Below, piece by piece: positions 34,730-47,551 of a DNA stretch of 64,000 nt; within the stretch, counting starts at the first letter, position 1; each line of letters opens with the position of its first letter. Source of the DNA: Mikania micrantha (Eukaryota; Streptophyta; Magnoliopsida; Asterales; Asteraceae). The stretch lies in assembly GCA_009363875.1 (NCBI GenBank), contig CM018683.1:43483815-43547814 (forward strand), in the 5' to 3' direction. The notes under the pieces were generated by a model. It was given only the letters and a program-made list of their open reading frames with translations. It ran no database searches and had not been told where the DNA came from. A program made the translations under genes and the position numbers.

Positions 34730-37172
34730 CCAAGACAATCATGCCTATGCTATCCCATTTCATCATTTCTCCGGCTTCACACTCAACACCTCGACCATCT
34801 TCTTCCTCTAAACACCTGCAACACCTCTGGAAGCCATTGAAGACCTCATTTGGAGCTTGGGAAGCTTAGAGAACTCAAGGGAGAAGACCTTCCAAGCTTG
34901 AGCTTCATCTTGTCTTGCTTGAACTTGACGAACCCAGCGATCCAGGAGTCTTGGAAGCTGCTCAAACACCATCTTAGCCATCAAGGAAGTGTTGGAAGGT
35001 AGTCTCTTAGTCCAAACACTCTCTAGACACTCACACACCCACATGCATGTGCTAAATCTCACATGCAAGCACATATAATGCTCATGCACGAATTTCTTTT
35101 CTGGGTTTGATGATTTCACTATGTTCCTTGATGATCTAAGATGATTAGATGATGATCTATGATGATCTAAGATGATGAGCAGGAGCCATGATGCTTAAAA
35201 TGATGTTTTATGATATTATATTGCCATGCATGTATGATCCATGATGATAGAGATGATTTTCAGTATTTAGATATACATCTTGATGATATTGAATGAATGA
35301 TACATGGTTAGATGATGATGAAATGATTAAGATGATGATTTTTGACAATCTTTCTATTTATAGAAACTTTTCGTTGTAAAATGATGTTGTGAATGGAATG
35401 GTGAACATGCATGTATGAAGAATTGTTGTTAGATTGATAATATTTTGAATGAGATTATGATTATGATGATCATATGTGATGAGTTACTATTTTTAGTAAC
35501 TTTATTAGTTGAAATAATGTTAAGTGATGAATTTGGTTATGTTGGTATGCCTAGGTGGTATTGGATTGATTATTGTGATGATTGGTGACATGAAAATAGG
35601 ATTAGAAATGTTAAAATGGTCATTTTCATGAAAAACTAGATAGTTACTATATTTAGTAACTTTATTTTTACAAAAACCGATTTGTCAACGTGTTGAATGA
35701 TTTGAGCATGCTAAATGACTAATAATGCTATAACATGATGATTAGATGCTAAGTTAGATGGTTTCCGATGTTACGTATGCTAAAAATGGAAACTTTCCAT
35801 TTAAGGAAACTTTTATGTGCTAACATGATATAAACGACGTATATGACCTTGTATGATAATGTGCTACGTGTTATCATGACCCCGTAGGACCATTGAGCAT
35901 GCTAGAACTCTAACACCGATATGCTTTGTGAACTTTCCATAAATGGAAACTTACTATAAATAGTAAGTTGTCCATAGACGCGACATGTGCGTTTTGCACA
36001 CGACAAACACTTACACGATTGCTACACGATTCACAACCGTCACACGGTTCACCAACGGGTCGTTGACGTGACACGGTCAACTCTGGTCAAACACGGTCAA
36101 ACACGGTCACTGTGGACCAACACAGTCAAACACGGTCAATGTGGACCAACACGAGCAAACACGGTCATTGAGAACCGACAAGGACAAACATGAACAACCA
36201 AGGGTTGTTGGACACAAACACGAGCACTAACGCAAACACTAGCACGGTCACAAACACGAACTCACGTACGGTATACGATATAGGTTGCCGGTGACCGACG
36301 TGCTACTTGACGATTCAGGAGCTTACGCTTATATCCATTCATATCACTAAGGTGAGTTTACGGCCCCTCCTTACTCTTTTTCAAACGCTTTAAAATAGGG
36401 GGAGAATACTAGTTACATCGAGTCAAACATTTATTACTGTACAAACATATTTGGTGTATGCTGGTTTATTGGACAAACATTAAGTGTTGAACTCGTATTA
36501 AGCCCTCACAAAGTCTTACCGTTAATGTACGAACAACGTGGTAGATTTGGATGGATCCATTAGGGAATGACTAACCCCACGGGGCACCATGTTGACTGGA
36601 TGTCATAACCCGTGCAAATTCTGACCTAACTTGCTATGTATACGAGACATAGCGGAGGCAAGGACAAACAAGTCTAGTTCGGTAGTGACGCACTGACACT
36701 TTGGGCCTAGGGCTCGGTACTAACATTGATAAACAGCATGACACACTTTCTTACTATATGTATATCAAAACCTGTGAACTCACCAACCATTGTGTTGACA
36801 CTTTTCAAACTTGTATTCTCAGGTAACTAGTATGACTAGCAGGAGGACAGGGATGCACAATCTAAGGAACGAGCATTAGGAACTACATGCATACTGTCTT
36901 GTTATTTCAAAAACAACTTACTTTTATTTTGGTTAAACAATGTTGTGTTGAACTATTTACATTTCCGCTGCAATTTGTCAAACACTTGATTTTCCGCTGC
37001 ATTATGATATGATAACTTCATTCCGCTGCAAACTATTTCATAGTGTGTATGTGTCAAACTTGGATTTATATACACATATAGAGTTGTTCTATATGACCAT
37101 GAGCTGTGATTCTGGACACGTCACACCCACGTGGGCATACGCCACGAGTGGGAAATTGGGGGTGTGACAGAC

Positions 37173-37184
37173 TGGTATCAGAGC
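37173..37184 (+). other. Primer binding site of E4
   Basis: TGGTATCAGAGC, three bases after the LTR end. Confidence 0.93.
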
Positions 37185-37329
37185 CTTGGTTATAGGGAAC
37201 TAGGTTTGCATATAGTAAAATTAGACTATAGCCAATGCTCAACTTTAGACACTACACATAGAACTTGCACATTGATGATGATATTATTGCTTATATCGAA
37301 CCGTTGCTTACTAACTTGAAACTTACAGG

Positions 37330-38082
37330 ATGGCCAACAACGGAAGTACCAGCAGGAATTCGGATAGACGACCAACGACAGACGACTTGACGACAGAGAG
37401 CCGCCGACGCGTCCACGACATTGTGGAGCAGGTAGACGCCGAGATGGACCGGCGAGCCAGAGACGCAGCACGGGCCCAACACTGGGGGTGGCTTCCCACC
37501 ATAATCCAGGGATGGATCATCGGGGAGAGGGTACCTCCATATCGGTATCCCGGCGATACCACTCCAGGACACCGACTACCATCACTTGGTGTACCACTGG
37601 AGCAGGCCTTCGCGGCCCACGTTGCTTGCACCCGACGAGAGATTTGGAGGACTGGAGAGCTGTCAGACGAGGTTCGAGTTCTTCGCGAGAAGAACGATCG
37701 ACTGGAGAGGCAGAACGACAGACTGGAGGAACGCAACGACAGACTGGAGGCACAGGTGGAGACTCTACGTCTCCAAGTGTCTCAACTGATGACCCAGCAC
37801 GGACAGATCGTTGACATCATGCAGGAGCATGATGTACGCATCACTGAGAATCGGACAGACATAACCGAGACTCAGGCGATGGTGCAGGCCAGTGATGCCA
37901 TGCTTAACGCATGGGCTGCACAGTTTATTGAGGAACCACCACAGGAGGATGGTCCTGAATTCGAGGCCGAGGACCTCGAAGAAGGGGACTTTGATGAGGA
38001 TCCTAATGAGGATCCGAAGGAGGATGATGATGACGGAGACGCTGCTAGCGATATTTCACACGTCTCTATGGATTCGGAGTAG
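37330..38082 (+). CDS. E4 extra ORF upstream of gag (coiled-coil, acidic tail)
   Basis: An uninterrupted 250-codon ORF lies between the primer site and gag. Residues 1-60 are charged and Arg-rich (RRVHDIVEQVDAEMDRRARD). Residues 115-150 form a heptad-rich coiled coil with repeats of NDRLE (four times). A second helical stretch follows (MTQHGQIVDIMQEHDVRITEN). The last 40 residues are strongly acidic (EFEAEDLEEGDFDEDPNEDP). It lacks zinc knuckles, protease or capsid motifs, so it is not ordinary gag. Its lack of stops in an element with a stop in gag suggests recent selection or youth. Function unknown; oligomerisation is the only inference the sequence allows. Confidence 0.65.
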   Translation: MANNGSTSRNSDRRPTTDDLTTESRRRVHDIVEQVDAEMDRRARDAARAQHWGWLPTIIQGWIIGERVPPYRYPGDTTPGHRLPSLGVPLEQAFAAHVACTRREIWRTGELSDEVRVLREKNDRLERQNDRLEERNDRLEAQVETLRLQVSQLMTQHGQIVDIMQEHDVRITENRTDITETQAMVQASDAMLNAWAAQFIEEPPQEDGPEFEAEDLEEGDFDEDPNEDPKEDDDDGDAASDISHVSMDSE

Positions 38083-38361
38083 AGGACGGTTGTATTTTGT
38101 ACTTTCTTATTTTGGCCTAGACGAGCGGGATGTGCTCGAAGAACTTATTATGTATTTCCTTTTGAAATTATTGTACTTCAAGCTTATTATTAATGAGAAT
38201 TATGTTTTGTCTTACTTATTACATGTTGACCATGATTGCTTGATAACATAACCTCTGACTTGACAGCTAACATGACATCTGATCCGACCTCTGACATGAC
38301 ATTTGGCTAACACTCTAACATGTGCTAATTAAAACTCTATCCCTTATGTATAGAACCATAC

Positions 38362-41300
38362 ATGGCGGGAAGAGGACCGTACGCGCGTCCTGCTAAACGG
38401 ACACTAGATGCCGCTGTGATAAAAATGATGGTTGACCGTCGGGTCAACAAAGCGATCGCTGACTACGAAGCCAGTCGCCAGCATAGCGAAACTAGCGGAA
38501 ACAACAACGGTACTAACACTTGCCTGACGCGACTAATATAGTGTAGCTAACACAATACTAACACACGACACTGGTTTCTGACAAACAGGGTCAAACAGCA
38601 GCAACGGGAAAGGATGTTCCTTTAAGTCTTTCCTGAACTGCCACCCACACAAGTTCAAGGGAACTGAAGGAGCTGTTGGGATGCTCCGCTGGATGGAAAA
38701 GGTGGAATCTGTGTTCGCCATGTGCGACTGTGCCGAGGAGAGCAGGGTTAAATATGCAACCGGTACATTGGAGGGACCGGCTCTCACATGGTGGAATACC
38801 CATGTTCAAACCTTGGGGTTGGACGGTGCCAACTCGATGAGCTGGGCTGATTTCACCAGACTACTGCAGGAGGAGTATTGCCCTCGTGATGAGATTCGGA
38901 AACTGGAAGCCGAATTCTAGGTACACAAAATGGTGGGGTCTGAGATCGAGCAATATTGCACTCGATTTCATGAGCTGTGTAAGTTATGCCCGGCGATGGT
39001 GACGCCGGAATACAAGAAGATCGAGCAGTTCATCAGCGGGCTGCCCGAACAAATCCAAAGCATGGTGACTGCTTCTGATCTCACCACCATCCAACCACTG
39101 ATCCGACTGGCTCATAAACTGACCAATCAAGCTGTAGCTCAGGGCAAGCTACCCGAACGAGGCGAACACCTGAAGCCTCAAGAAAGCCAGAAAAGGAAGT
39201 GGGAACCTAGTCAGCACCAGTCTCACCAACCGCAGCAACAACAAAGATCTGCACCAGCCAGAGCTTTCACTGCCACCCAACCCGATTGCAAAGGAAAGGG
39301 TGTGTATCAAGGGAAGTACCCACTGTGCAACCGATGCTCATACCATCACTTCGGGCAATGCGAGCGATACCGTTGCCTGAAGTGCGGAAGACATGGCCAC
39401 ATGGCCAAAGACTGTAGATCCAAGTTTCCCAACAACAGCAACCCCAACCACAACCAGAACAACAACAACAATCAAAACACTCTCAAGGGGTGTTATGAAT
39501 GCGGAAAACCGGGTCACATGAGGAGGGATTGTCCTCAACTAAAGAAGGCCGGAGGGGGAGCGGCCAAGGGTCGAGCATTTGTGATTGGCTCAGGGGAAGC
39601 CAAGGATGACCCGAACATCGTGACCGGTACGTTTCTTTTAAATAATGTCTATGCTAGCATATTATTTGATACCGGTTCCGATAGGAGCTTTATATCTAGT
39701 GAGTTTAGTAAATTACTAGATATTACCCCAACGCCACTAGACTACAAGTATACTGTAGAGTTAGCCGACGGCAAGCTAATTGAAACACAACACATCTTTC
39801 GAGGATGCGTCATGGTGTTGGCGGATCACGAACTCGAAATTGATTTGATGCCGGTGACTCTCGGAAGCTTTGATGTGGTCGTTGGAATGGATTGGTTATC
39901 CGTTAACCAAGCCGAGATCGTATGCAACGAGAAGATCGTGCGCGTGACGTTGCAGAACGGTGAGCAGATCTCGATTCAGGGAGAACGACGGGGAGTACCT
40001 CTGAACATCATGTCATGCATGAAGGCGAACAAATATCTACAAAAGGGATACACTGCAATACTAGCTCTCATCACGGAACAACCAAAGAAAGAAAGGAAGA
40101 TTGAGGACATCGCCGTAGTCCGCGATTTTCCCGAAGTGTTTCCTGAAGATCTACCTGGACTGCCTCCGAAACGACAAGTCGAGTTCCAGATAGACCTTAC
40201 ACCTGCAGCACCGATTGCTAAGGCTCCATACCGATTAGCACCGACTGAGATGCAGGAACTGTCTAACCAGTTGCAAGAACTGTTAGACAAAAGATTTATC
40301 AGATCGAGCTTCTCACCTTGGGGAGCACCGGTCTTGTTTGTGAAGAAGAAAGACGGAACATTCCGTATGTGTATCGACTATAGGGAGCTGAACAAGGTGA
40401 CAATCAAGAATCGATACCCGTTACCACGAATAGACGATTTGTTTGATCAGTTGCAAGGATCAAGCTACTATTCAAAGATCGATTTAAGATCGGGTTACCA
40501 TCAATTGAGGATACAGGAAAACGATATTCCTAAGACTGCCTTCAGAACCCGATATGGACACTACGAATTCTTGGTTATGCCCTTTGGACTAACCAACGCA
40601 CCAGCTGTATTCATGGATCTCATGAACAGAGTGTGCAAACCCTATCTTGACAAATTCGTAATAGTATTCATCGACGACATCCTGATCTACTCTAAGAACC
40701 AGGAAGAACATGCTGAACATCTGAGGCTAGTTTTGGAATTATTAAAGAAAGAGCAACTATACGCGAAGTTTTCAAAATGCGACTTTTGGATTCGCGAAGT
40801 CCAATTTCTTGGACACGTGGTGAATGAGCAGGGGATACACGTAGACCCAGCCAAAATTGAAGCAATTAAGAACTGGGAAGCACCCAAGACCCCGACTGAG
40901 GTGCGACAATTCCTAGGTCTGGCCGGGTACTACCGACGATTCATTGAAGGATTTTCGAAGATTGCTCAATCACTGACATCCCTGACACATAAAGACAAGA
41001 AGTTTGACTGGGGAGACAAACAAGAAACTGCTTTCAATTTGTTGAAGCAGAAACTGTGTACTGCACCTATTCTATCCTTACCGGAAGGATGCGACGATTT
41101 TGTGGTGTATTGCGACGCCTCTAAACAAGGACTTGGTTGCGTGTTGATGCAACGTGAGAAAGTGATAGCATACGCTTCACGACAACTTAAGGTGCATGAG
41201 AAAAACTACACGACTCATGACCTTGAGTTGGGAGCGGTAGTGTTTGCTTTGAAGATCTGGCGACACTACTTGTATGGCACAAAGTGCATTATCTTTACTG

Positions 41301-42949
41301 ATCATAAGAGCCTACAACACATCTTCGATCAGAAAGAGTTGAACATGAGACAACGAAGGTGGGTTGAACTCATAGGAGATTATGATTGCGCCATCAAGTA
41401 TCATCCAGGCAAAGCCAATGTAGTGGCCGACGCGTTGAGCCGGAAAGAAACAACAAAACGCGTGCGTGCGCTACAACTCACGATTCACTCTGAACTACCA
41501 AATCAAATCCGACTCGCACAGCAAGAAGCTTTGAAGACAGAAAACCTCTCTCTTGAAGCCATGCGTGGCATGGATAAGCAAATGAAAGTAAAAGACGACG
41601 GAGCTTACTATCTGATGGATCGAATCTGGATTCCACGCTACGGGGGATTGAGAGAAGTAGTGATGGATGAAGCTCACAAGAGCAGGTATTCCATACATCC
41701 GGGCTCTGACAAAATGTATCATGACTTGAAGACAACCTACTGGTGGCCGAACATGAAAGCCGAAATAGCAACTTACGTGAGTAAGTGTCTAACATGCTCA
41801 AAGGTCAAAGTGGAGTACCAGAAGCCATCAGGGTTACTTCAGCAACCGGAATTACCAATGTGGAAATGGGAGCAGATCTCCATGGACTTCATAACTAAGC
41901 TGCCTAAGACGGCAAGTGGTTGCGATACCATCTGGGTTATCGTAGATCGACTGACAAAGTCCACACATTTCCTACCCATCAAGGAGACTGACAAGTTGGA
42001 CAAGTTCACTCGTATCTATATAAAGGAAGTGGTCACTCGACATGGAGTGCCAATCTCGATTATATCTGACCGCGACAGTCGATTCACGTCGCACTTCTGG
42101 AAGTCTTTACATAAGGCTTTGGGCACGAGATTGGACATGAGTACCGCTTACCACCTGCAAACAGACGGACAGAGTGAGCGAACCATACATACATTGGAGG
42201 ACATGCTCAGGGCATGTGTTATTGACTTTGGAAATAGTTGGGAAACCCACCTACCATTAGTTGAGTTTTCATACAACAACAGCTATCACACCAGCATCCA
42301 AGCTGCACCATTCGAGGCACTTTACGGACGTAAGTGTCGATCACCCATTTGCTGGGCGGAAGTTGGAGACAGCCAACTGACCGGTCCAGAGCTTGTGCAC
42401 GAGACGACTGAGAAGATCGTGCAAATACGCAAGCGAATGGCAGCAGCTCGAGACAGACAGAAAAGCTATGCTGACAAACGTCGCAAACCGTTAGAGTTCC
42501 AGGTGGGAGACAGAGTGTTACTCAAGGTCTCGCCCTGGAAGGGAGTCATTCGTTTTGGCAAACGAGGAAAGTTGAACCCTCATTACATTGGACCTTTCGA
42601 GATTACTAAACGAATAGGCCCTGTGGCCTACGAACTAAACCTGCCAGACGAGCTGAGCAGCGTGCACAATGTATTTCATATCTCGAATCTCAAGAAGTGC
42701 TTATCTGACGAGACACTTGTTATTCCTCTCGAGGAGATACAAATCGACGAACAATTGAACTTCGTTGAGGAACCGGTAGAGATTATGGACCAGGAAACCA
42801 AAAAGCTCAAACTCAGCAAGATCCCGATTGTGAAAGTGCGATGGAATTCGCGACGAGGACCGGAATTCACGTGGGAACGTGAAGACCAGATGAAACAAAA
42901 GTACCCACATCTGTTCGCGGAACAGACGAACACTGACAACACAAGTTGA
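38362..42949 (+). pseudogene. E4 gag-pol polyprotein, one nonsense codon
   Basis: Start ATG 38362 (MAGRGPYARPAKR). Splicing 38510-38588 keeps the frame into the gag domain (CSFKSFLNCHPHKF, LTWWNTHV). TAG at 38918 stands where Trp is expected (EF-*); beyond it the frame is open for 1,339 codons to 42949. Zinc knuckles are at 39374-39414 (CLKCGRHGHMAKDC) and 39491-39532 (CYECGKPGHMRRDC). The protease has ILFDTGSDRSF (39659). RT has YRELNKVTIKNRYPLP and the FIDD box (40667-40678). RNase H has YCDASKQGLGCVL and YTTHDLELGAVVFAL. Integrase has the HHCC finger (41690-41810), MDFITKLP, ISDRDSRFTSHFW and QSERTIHTLEDML. The C-terminal chromodomain-like end has IPIVKVRWNSRRG and FTWEREDQM. It would be functional but for the stop. 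Confidence 0.9.
38510..38588 (+). other. Putative intron in E4 gag
   Basis: GTACTAAC donor after AACAACG and a TGACAAACAG acceptor before GGTCAAAC; 79 bases. Splicing removes the in-frame stops and joins GNNNG to SNSSNGKG. The upstream reading frame otherwise ends within the intron. Confidence 0.6.
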
Positions 42950-42972
42950 ATTTCGGGACGAAATTCTTTCTA

Positions 42973-42984
42973 ACATGGGGAGGA
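42973..42984 (+). other. Polypurine tract of E4
   Basis: ACATGGGGAGGA immediately before the 3' LTR. Confidence 0.85.
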
Positions 42985-45926
42985 TGTGACACCCCGTAAT
43001 TTCCAGGTCAGCTTATTATTTATTTAAATGTTTATTTAAATGCATTATGTACACGTGGCACTAGAATTAGAATAATTAAGTGTGACACGTGGCACGACAG
43101 TACGAACACCGACACATGACTAGATAATTCGTGGAATTATCGACAAACAGCACACCCGTGTCAAAACACACGAACGTTGGTGAACGTCAAGCACATTGTG
43201 TAGCACAACACTCGAAACTTCACGAAACACTCACACATTGAACTAGGAAGTTCAAACAAGGCCAAACGATAGTTCGGAAGCGTGAAAACGGCGACGAACG
43301 GATCAAACCCATTGAAACAGGCTTATTGGGCTCTTCAGGGGCCCATCGCGGTACGCGATGGCCCAACAAGAATCAGTGTCGCGATACGCGACCAACATCG
43401 CGGAGTGTTGACTTCCGGAATCCTCCGCGGTACGCGGAGATTATTTGAAAGCCCCATCGCGGTACGCGAAGACGCCCAGTCGACAAAATCTTTATAAAAC
43501 CAAGACAATCATGCCTATGCTATCCCATTTCATCATTTCTCCGGCTTCACACTCAACACCTCAACCATCTTCTTCCTCTAAACACCTGCAACACCTCTGG
43601 AAGCCATTGAAGACCTCATTTGGAGCTTGGGAAGCTTAGAGAACTCAAGGGAGAAGACCTTCCAAGCTTGAGCTTCATCTTGTCTTGCTTGAACTTGACG
43701 AACCCAGCGATCCAGGAGTCTTGGAAGCTGCTCAAACACCATCTTAGCCATCAAGGAAGTGTTGGAAGGTAGTCTCTTAGTCCAAACACTCTCTAGACAC
43801 TCACACACCCACATGCAAGCACATATAATGCTCATGCACGAATTTCTTTTCTGGGTTTGATGATTTCACTATGTTCCTTGATGATCTAAGATGATTAGAT
43901 GATGATCTATGATGATCTAAGATGATGAGCAGGAGCCATGATGCTTAAAATGATGTTTTATGATATTATATTGCCATGCATGTATGATCCATGATGATAG
44001 AGATGATTTTCAGTATTTAGATATACATCTTGATGATATTGAATGAATGATACATGGTTAGATGATGATGAAATGATTAAGATGATGATTTTTGACAATC
44101 TTTCTATTTATAGAAACTTTTCGTTGTAAAATGATGTTGTGAATGGAATGGTGAACATGCATGTATGAAGAATTGTTGTTAGATTGATAATATGACGATT
44201 TGAATGTTTAGATTATGATTTTAATGATGATTATGGTCATATGTGATGAGTTACTATTTTTAGTAACTTTATTAGTTGAAATAATGTTAAGTGATGAGTT
44301 TGGTTATGTTGGTATGCCTAGGTGGTATTGGATTGATTATTGTGATGATTGGTGACATGAAAATAGGATTAGAAATGTTAAAATGGTCATTTTCATGAAA
44401 AACTAGATAGTTACTATATTTAGTAACTTTATTTTTACAAAAACCGATTTGTCAACGTGTTGAATGATTTGAGCATGCTAAATGACTTATAATGCTATAA
44501 CATGATGATTAGATGCTAAGTTAGATGGTTTCCGATGTTACGTATGCTAAAAATGGAAACTTTCCATTTAAGGAAACTTTTATGTGCTAACATGATATAA
44601 ACGACGTATATGACCTTGTATGATAATGTGCTACGTGTTATCATGACCCCGTAGGACCATTGAGCATGCTAGAACTCTAACACCGATATGCTTTGTGAAC
44701 TTTCCATAAATGAAAACTTACTATAAATAGTAAGTTGTCCATAGACGCGACATGTGCGTTTTGCACACGACAAACACTTACACGATTGCTACACGATTCA
44801 CAACCGTCACACGGTTCACCAACGGGTCGTTGACGTGACACGGTCAACTCTGGTCAAACACGGTCACTGTGGACCAACACAGTCAAACACGGTCAATGTG
44901 GACCAACACGAGCAAACACGGTCATTGAGAACCGACAAGGACAAACATGAACAACCAAGGGTTGTTGGACACAAACACGAGCACTAACGCAAACACTAGC
45001 ACGGTCACAAACACGAACTCACGTACGGTATACGATATAGGTTGCCGGTGACCGACGTGCTACTTGACGATTCAGGAGCTTACGCTTATATCCATTCATA
45101 TCACTAAGGTGAGTTTACGGCCCCTCCTTACTCTTTTTCAAACGCTTTAAAATAGGGGGAGAATACTAGTTACATCGAGTCAAACATTTATTACTGTACA
45201 AACATATTTGGTGTATGCTGGTTTATTGGACAAACATTAAGTGTTGAACTCGTATTAAGCCCTCACAAAGTCTTACCGTTAATGTACGAACAACGTGGTA
45301 GATTTGGATGGATCCATTAGGGAATGACTAACCCCACGGGGCACCATGTTGACTGGATGTCATAACCCGTGCAAATTCTGACCTAACTTGCTATGTATAC
45401 GAGACATAGCGGAGGCAAGGACAAACAAGTCTAGTTCGGTAGTGACGCACTGACACTTTGGGCCTAGGGCTCGGTACTAACATTGATAAACAGCATGACA
45501 CACTTTCTTACTATATGTATATCAAAACCTGTGAACTCACCAACCATTGTGTTGACACTTTTCAAACTTGTATTCTCAGGTAACTAGTATGACTAGCAGG
45601 AGGACAGGGATGCACAATCTAAGGAACGAGCATTAGGAACTACATGCATACTGTCTTGTTATTTCAAAAACAACTTACTTTTATTTTGGTTAAACAATGT
45701 TGTGTTGAACTATTTACATTTCCGCTGCAATTTGTCAAACACTTGATTTTCCGCTGCATTATGATATGATAACTTCATTCCGCTGCAAACTATTTCATAG
45801 TGTGTATGTGTCAAACTTGGATTTATATACACATATAGAGTTGTTCTATATGACCATGAGCTGTGATTCTGGACACGTCACACCCACGTGGACATACGCC
45901 ACGAGTGGGAAATTGGGGGTGTGACA
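42985..45926 (+). repeat. 3' LTR of E4
   Basis: 2942 bases, near identical to the 5' LTR. The 5' copy has a ~20-base extra segment (about 35043-35065, CATGCATGTGCTAAATCTCA), and the copies differ by short indels near 35450/44200 and one missing ACGGTCAAAC unit near 44860. Followed by GCAAA. Confidence 0.93.
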
Positions 45927-45931
45927 GCAAA

Positions 45932-47546
45932 TCATACAACATTTGTAAAGTTATTTCATCATCAGAAATAATTGAAGACATATTAGAAGACTCAAACAAT
46001 TTATTGTAATCGAAAAGCTAGTTTGGACCCTTTCCGTCTGGTATAGGTGTATGTTGTTGAACATCCACATGATACCATAATTCCACAACACCCGTTCGTT
46101 TATTAAACACACGTTTGTTTGGAAGACTATAGCCAAGAAAGAATCCCTCTTCAACTTTAGAATTGAATTTTGAATCTTTCCTTAGCATTGTACAAGGAGC
46201 CCCAAAAGGTTCCAAGTGTTCCAAATTGGGCTTTCGATTCCGAAGCAATCATAACAAGTTTTATTGTGTCTTTTAACAATTAAGACTATGTTAAGAGTAA
46301 AACACGCTGTAGCCACAGCTTCACTCCAAAAAGTAATGGGAAGTTTAGAATCAGCTAGCATTGTCCTTGCAGACTAAATCAAAGTCCTGTTCTTTCTTTC
46401 AGCAACACCATTCATTTGAGGCTCATAAGGTGCACTAAACTGCTGCTGAATGCCTTTGAATTACAAAATTCCTCCATTTGGTGATTCTTAAACTCAGTCC
46501 CATTGTCAGATCGCACACGTCTAACTCTTAACTTATATAAAGTCTCCAACCTAGTTATCAACAACACAAAAGTTTCATAAGTATCTGATTTATGCTTGAA
46601 AAATATAACCCATGAAAATCTTGAAAAATCATCAGTCACAACAAAAGAATAAGATTCATCACCTATACTTTTCACATTAATTGGTCCAAACAAATCCATG
46701 TGAAGAAGTTCAAGTGGCATATCAATAGAAAAAATTTTCTTTGTTTTGTGAGACTTCCTTTTCTGTTTACCCATTTTACATGACATACCCACATCCGGAA
46801 GTTTAAAATGTTTAACAGGTACACCCTCAACTAAATGATTATGCACAAGATGATTCATTTTCCGAATATGAATATGTCCCATTCGCCTGTGCCATGAACG
46901 TGTATCTTGCTCAGTAGCCTTGGACACCAGACATGTTTCCACTTTATTTACTGTCTTTGCCTTTGCCATGTCAAGCACATAAAGATCCTTGCTCCGATCA
47001 GCGGTCATCAAAATCCACTCCTCAGAAATTTGAAATCCTTGCTTGAGTATAACACCTGTCTTTGTCAAACATCACTTTGTAACCCTTATCACAAATCTGA
47101 GAAAACACTCAACAAATTGTTAGTTAATTCTTTGCATAAATTAACATTATCAAATGAAACCTTTCCATTTTTCAAACTACCAAACCCTGTAATTTGACCT
47201 CCTTTGTCTCTAGCAAAGTTCACATAACTTCCTTTCACCAACTTGAAATCTCTTAACAAGTTCAACTCTCCAGTCATATGGCGGGAACATCCACTATCAA
47301 CAATCCAATGATTGTTGATATGGCCCATGGATGGAACCTGCACAATAAATTAAAAGAAACCTGTCAGTATTCAAAAGGATGACCCTCGCCATTTCGGCGT
47401 CGAGTCTCCCGGAGTGGACCCCTTCCATCCTTTTGTGATGATTGATCGAATATCCATCATCACTAATGTTATCCTATTGCTTAGAAACTTCATCACCTGA
47501 TCTATTTTTGAGTTTCCAAAATGATTTTGATGAAAAATTTTCAAAT
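45932..47546 (-). pseudogene. E1 pol, protease and integrase
   Basis: From right: protease region with IVDSGCSRHMTGE (about 47300), FARDKGGQITGFG and LTNNLLSV, then a frameshift near 47075. The GAG-pre-integrase domain has SWHRRMGHIHIRKMN and MSCKMGKQKRKSH. The integrase core has LLHMDLFGPINV (46720), VVTDDFSRFSWV and RSDNGTEFKN (46505); a frameshift follows near 46440. The C-terminal part has FGAPCTML, EGFFLGYS and VDVQQHTPIPDGKGPN. Stops and shifts near 46380 and 46020 confirm decay. E2 cuts off the upstream gag at 47551 and E4 the downstream RT at 45927. Confidence 0.82.
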
Positions 47547-47551
47547 GAATC

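Larger units (their letters stand above)
34215..37169 (+). repeat. 5' LTR of E4
   Basis: TGTGACACCCCG to GGGGGTGTGACA, 2955 bases, with near-palindromic ends. It contains GATGAT-rich stretches (35120-35480), AGTTACTATTTTTAGTAACT-like stem repeats (35485, 35640, 35950) and an ACGGTCAAAC tandem block (36075-36170). Confidence 0.93.
34215..45926 (+). mobile_element. Gypsy element E4 (Tekay/Del-like, nearly intact)
   Basis: 11.7 kb with 5' LTR 34215-37169, primer site 37173-37184, an extra ORF, spliced gag-pol with chromodomain, polypurine tract and 3' LTR 42985-45926. Target duplication GCAAA at 34210-34214 and 45927-45931. The two LTRs differ at only a few bases and short indels, so this is the youngest element here. 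LTR length, domain order (RNase H before integrase) and a C-terminal chromodomain-like end place it with plant chromoviruses. Confidence 0.93.

Noticed and set aside
34512..35119. Short ORFs repeated at 34512-35119 and 43282-43835
   Set aside because: They occur identically in both E4 LTRs, without recognisable domains; LTR leader sequence rather than genes.
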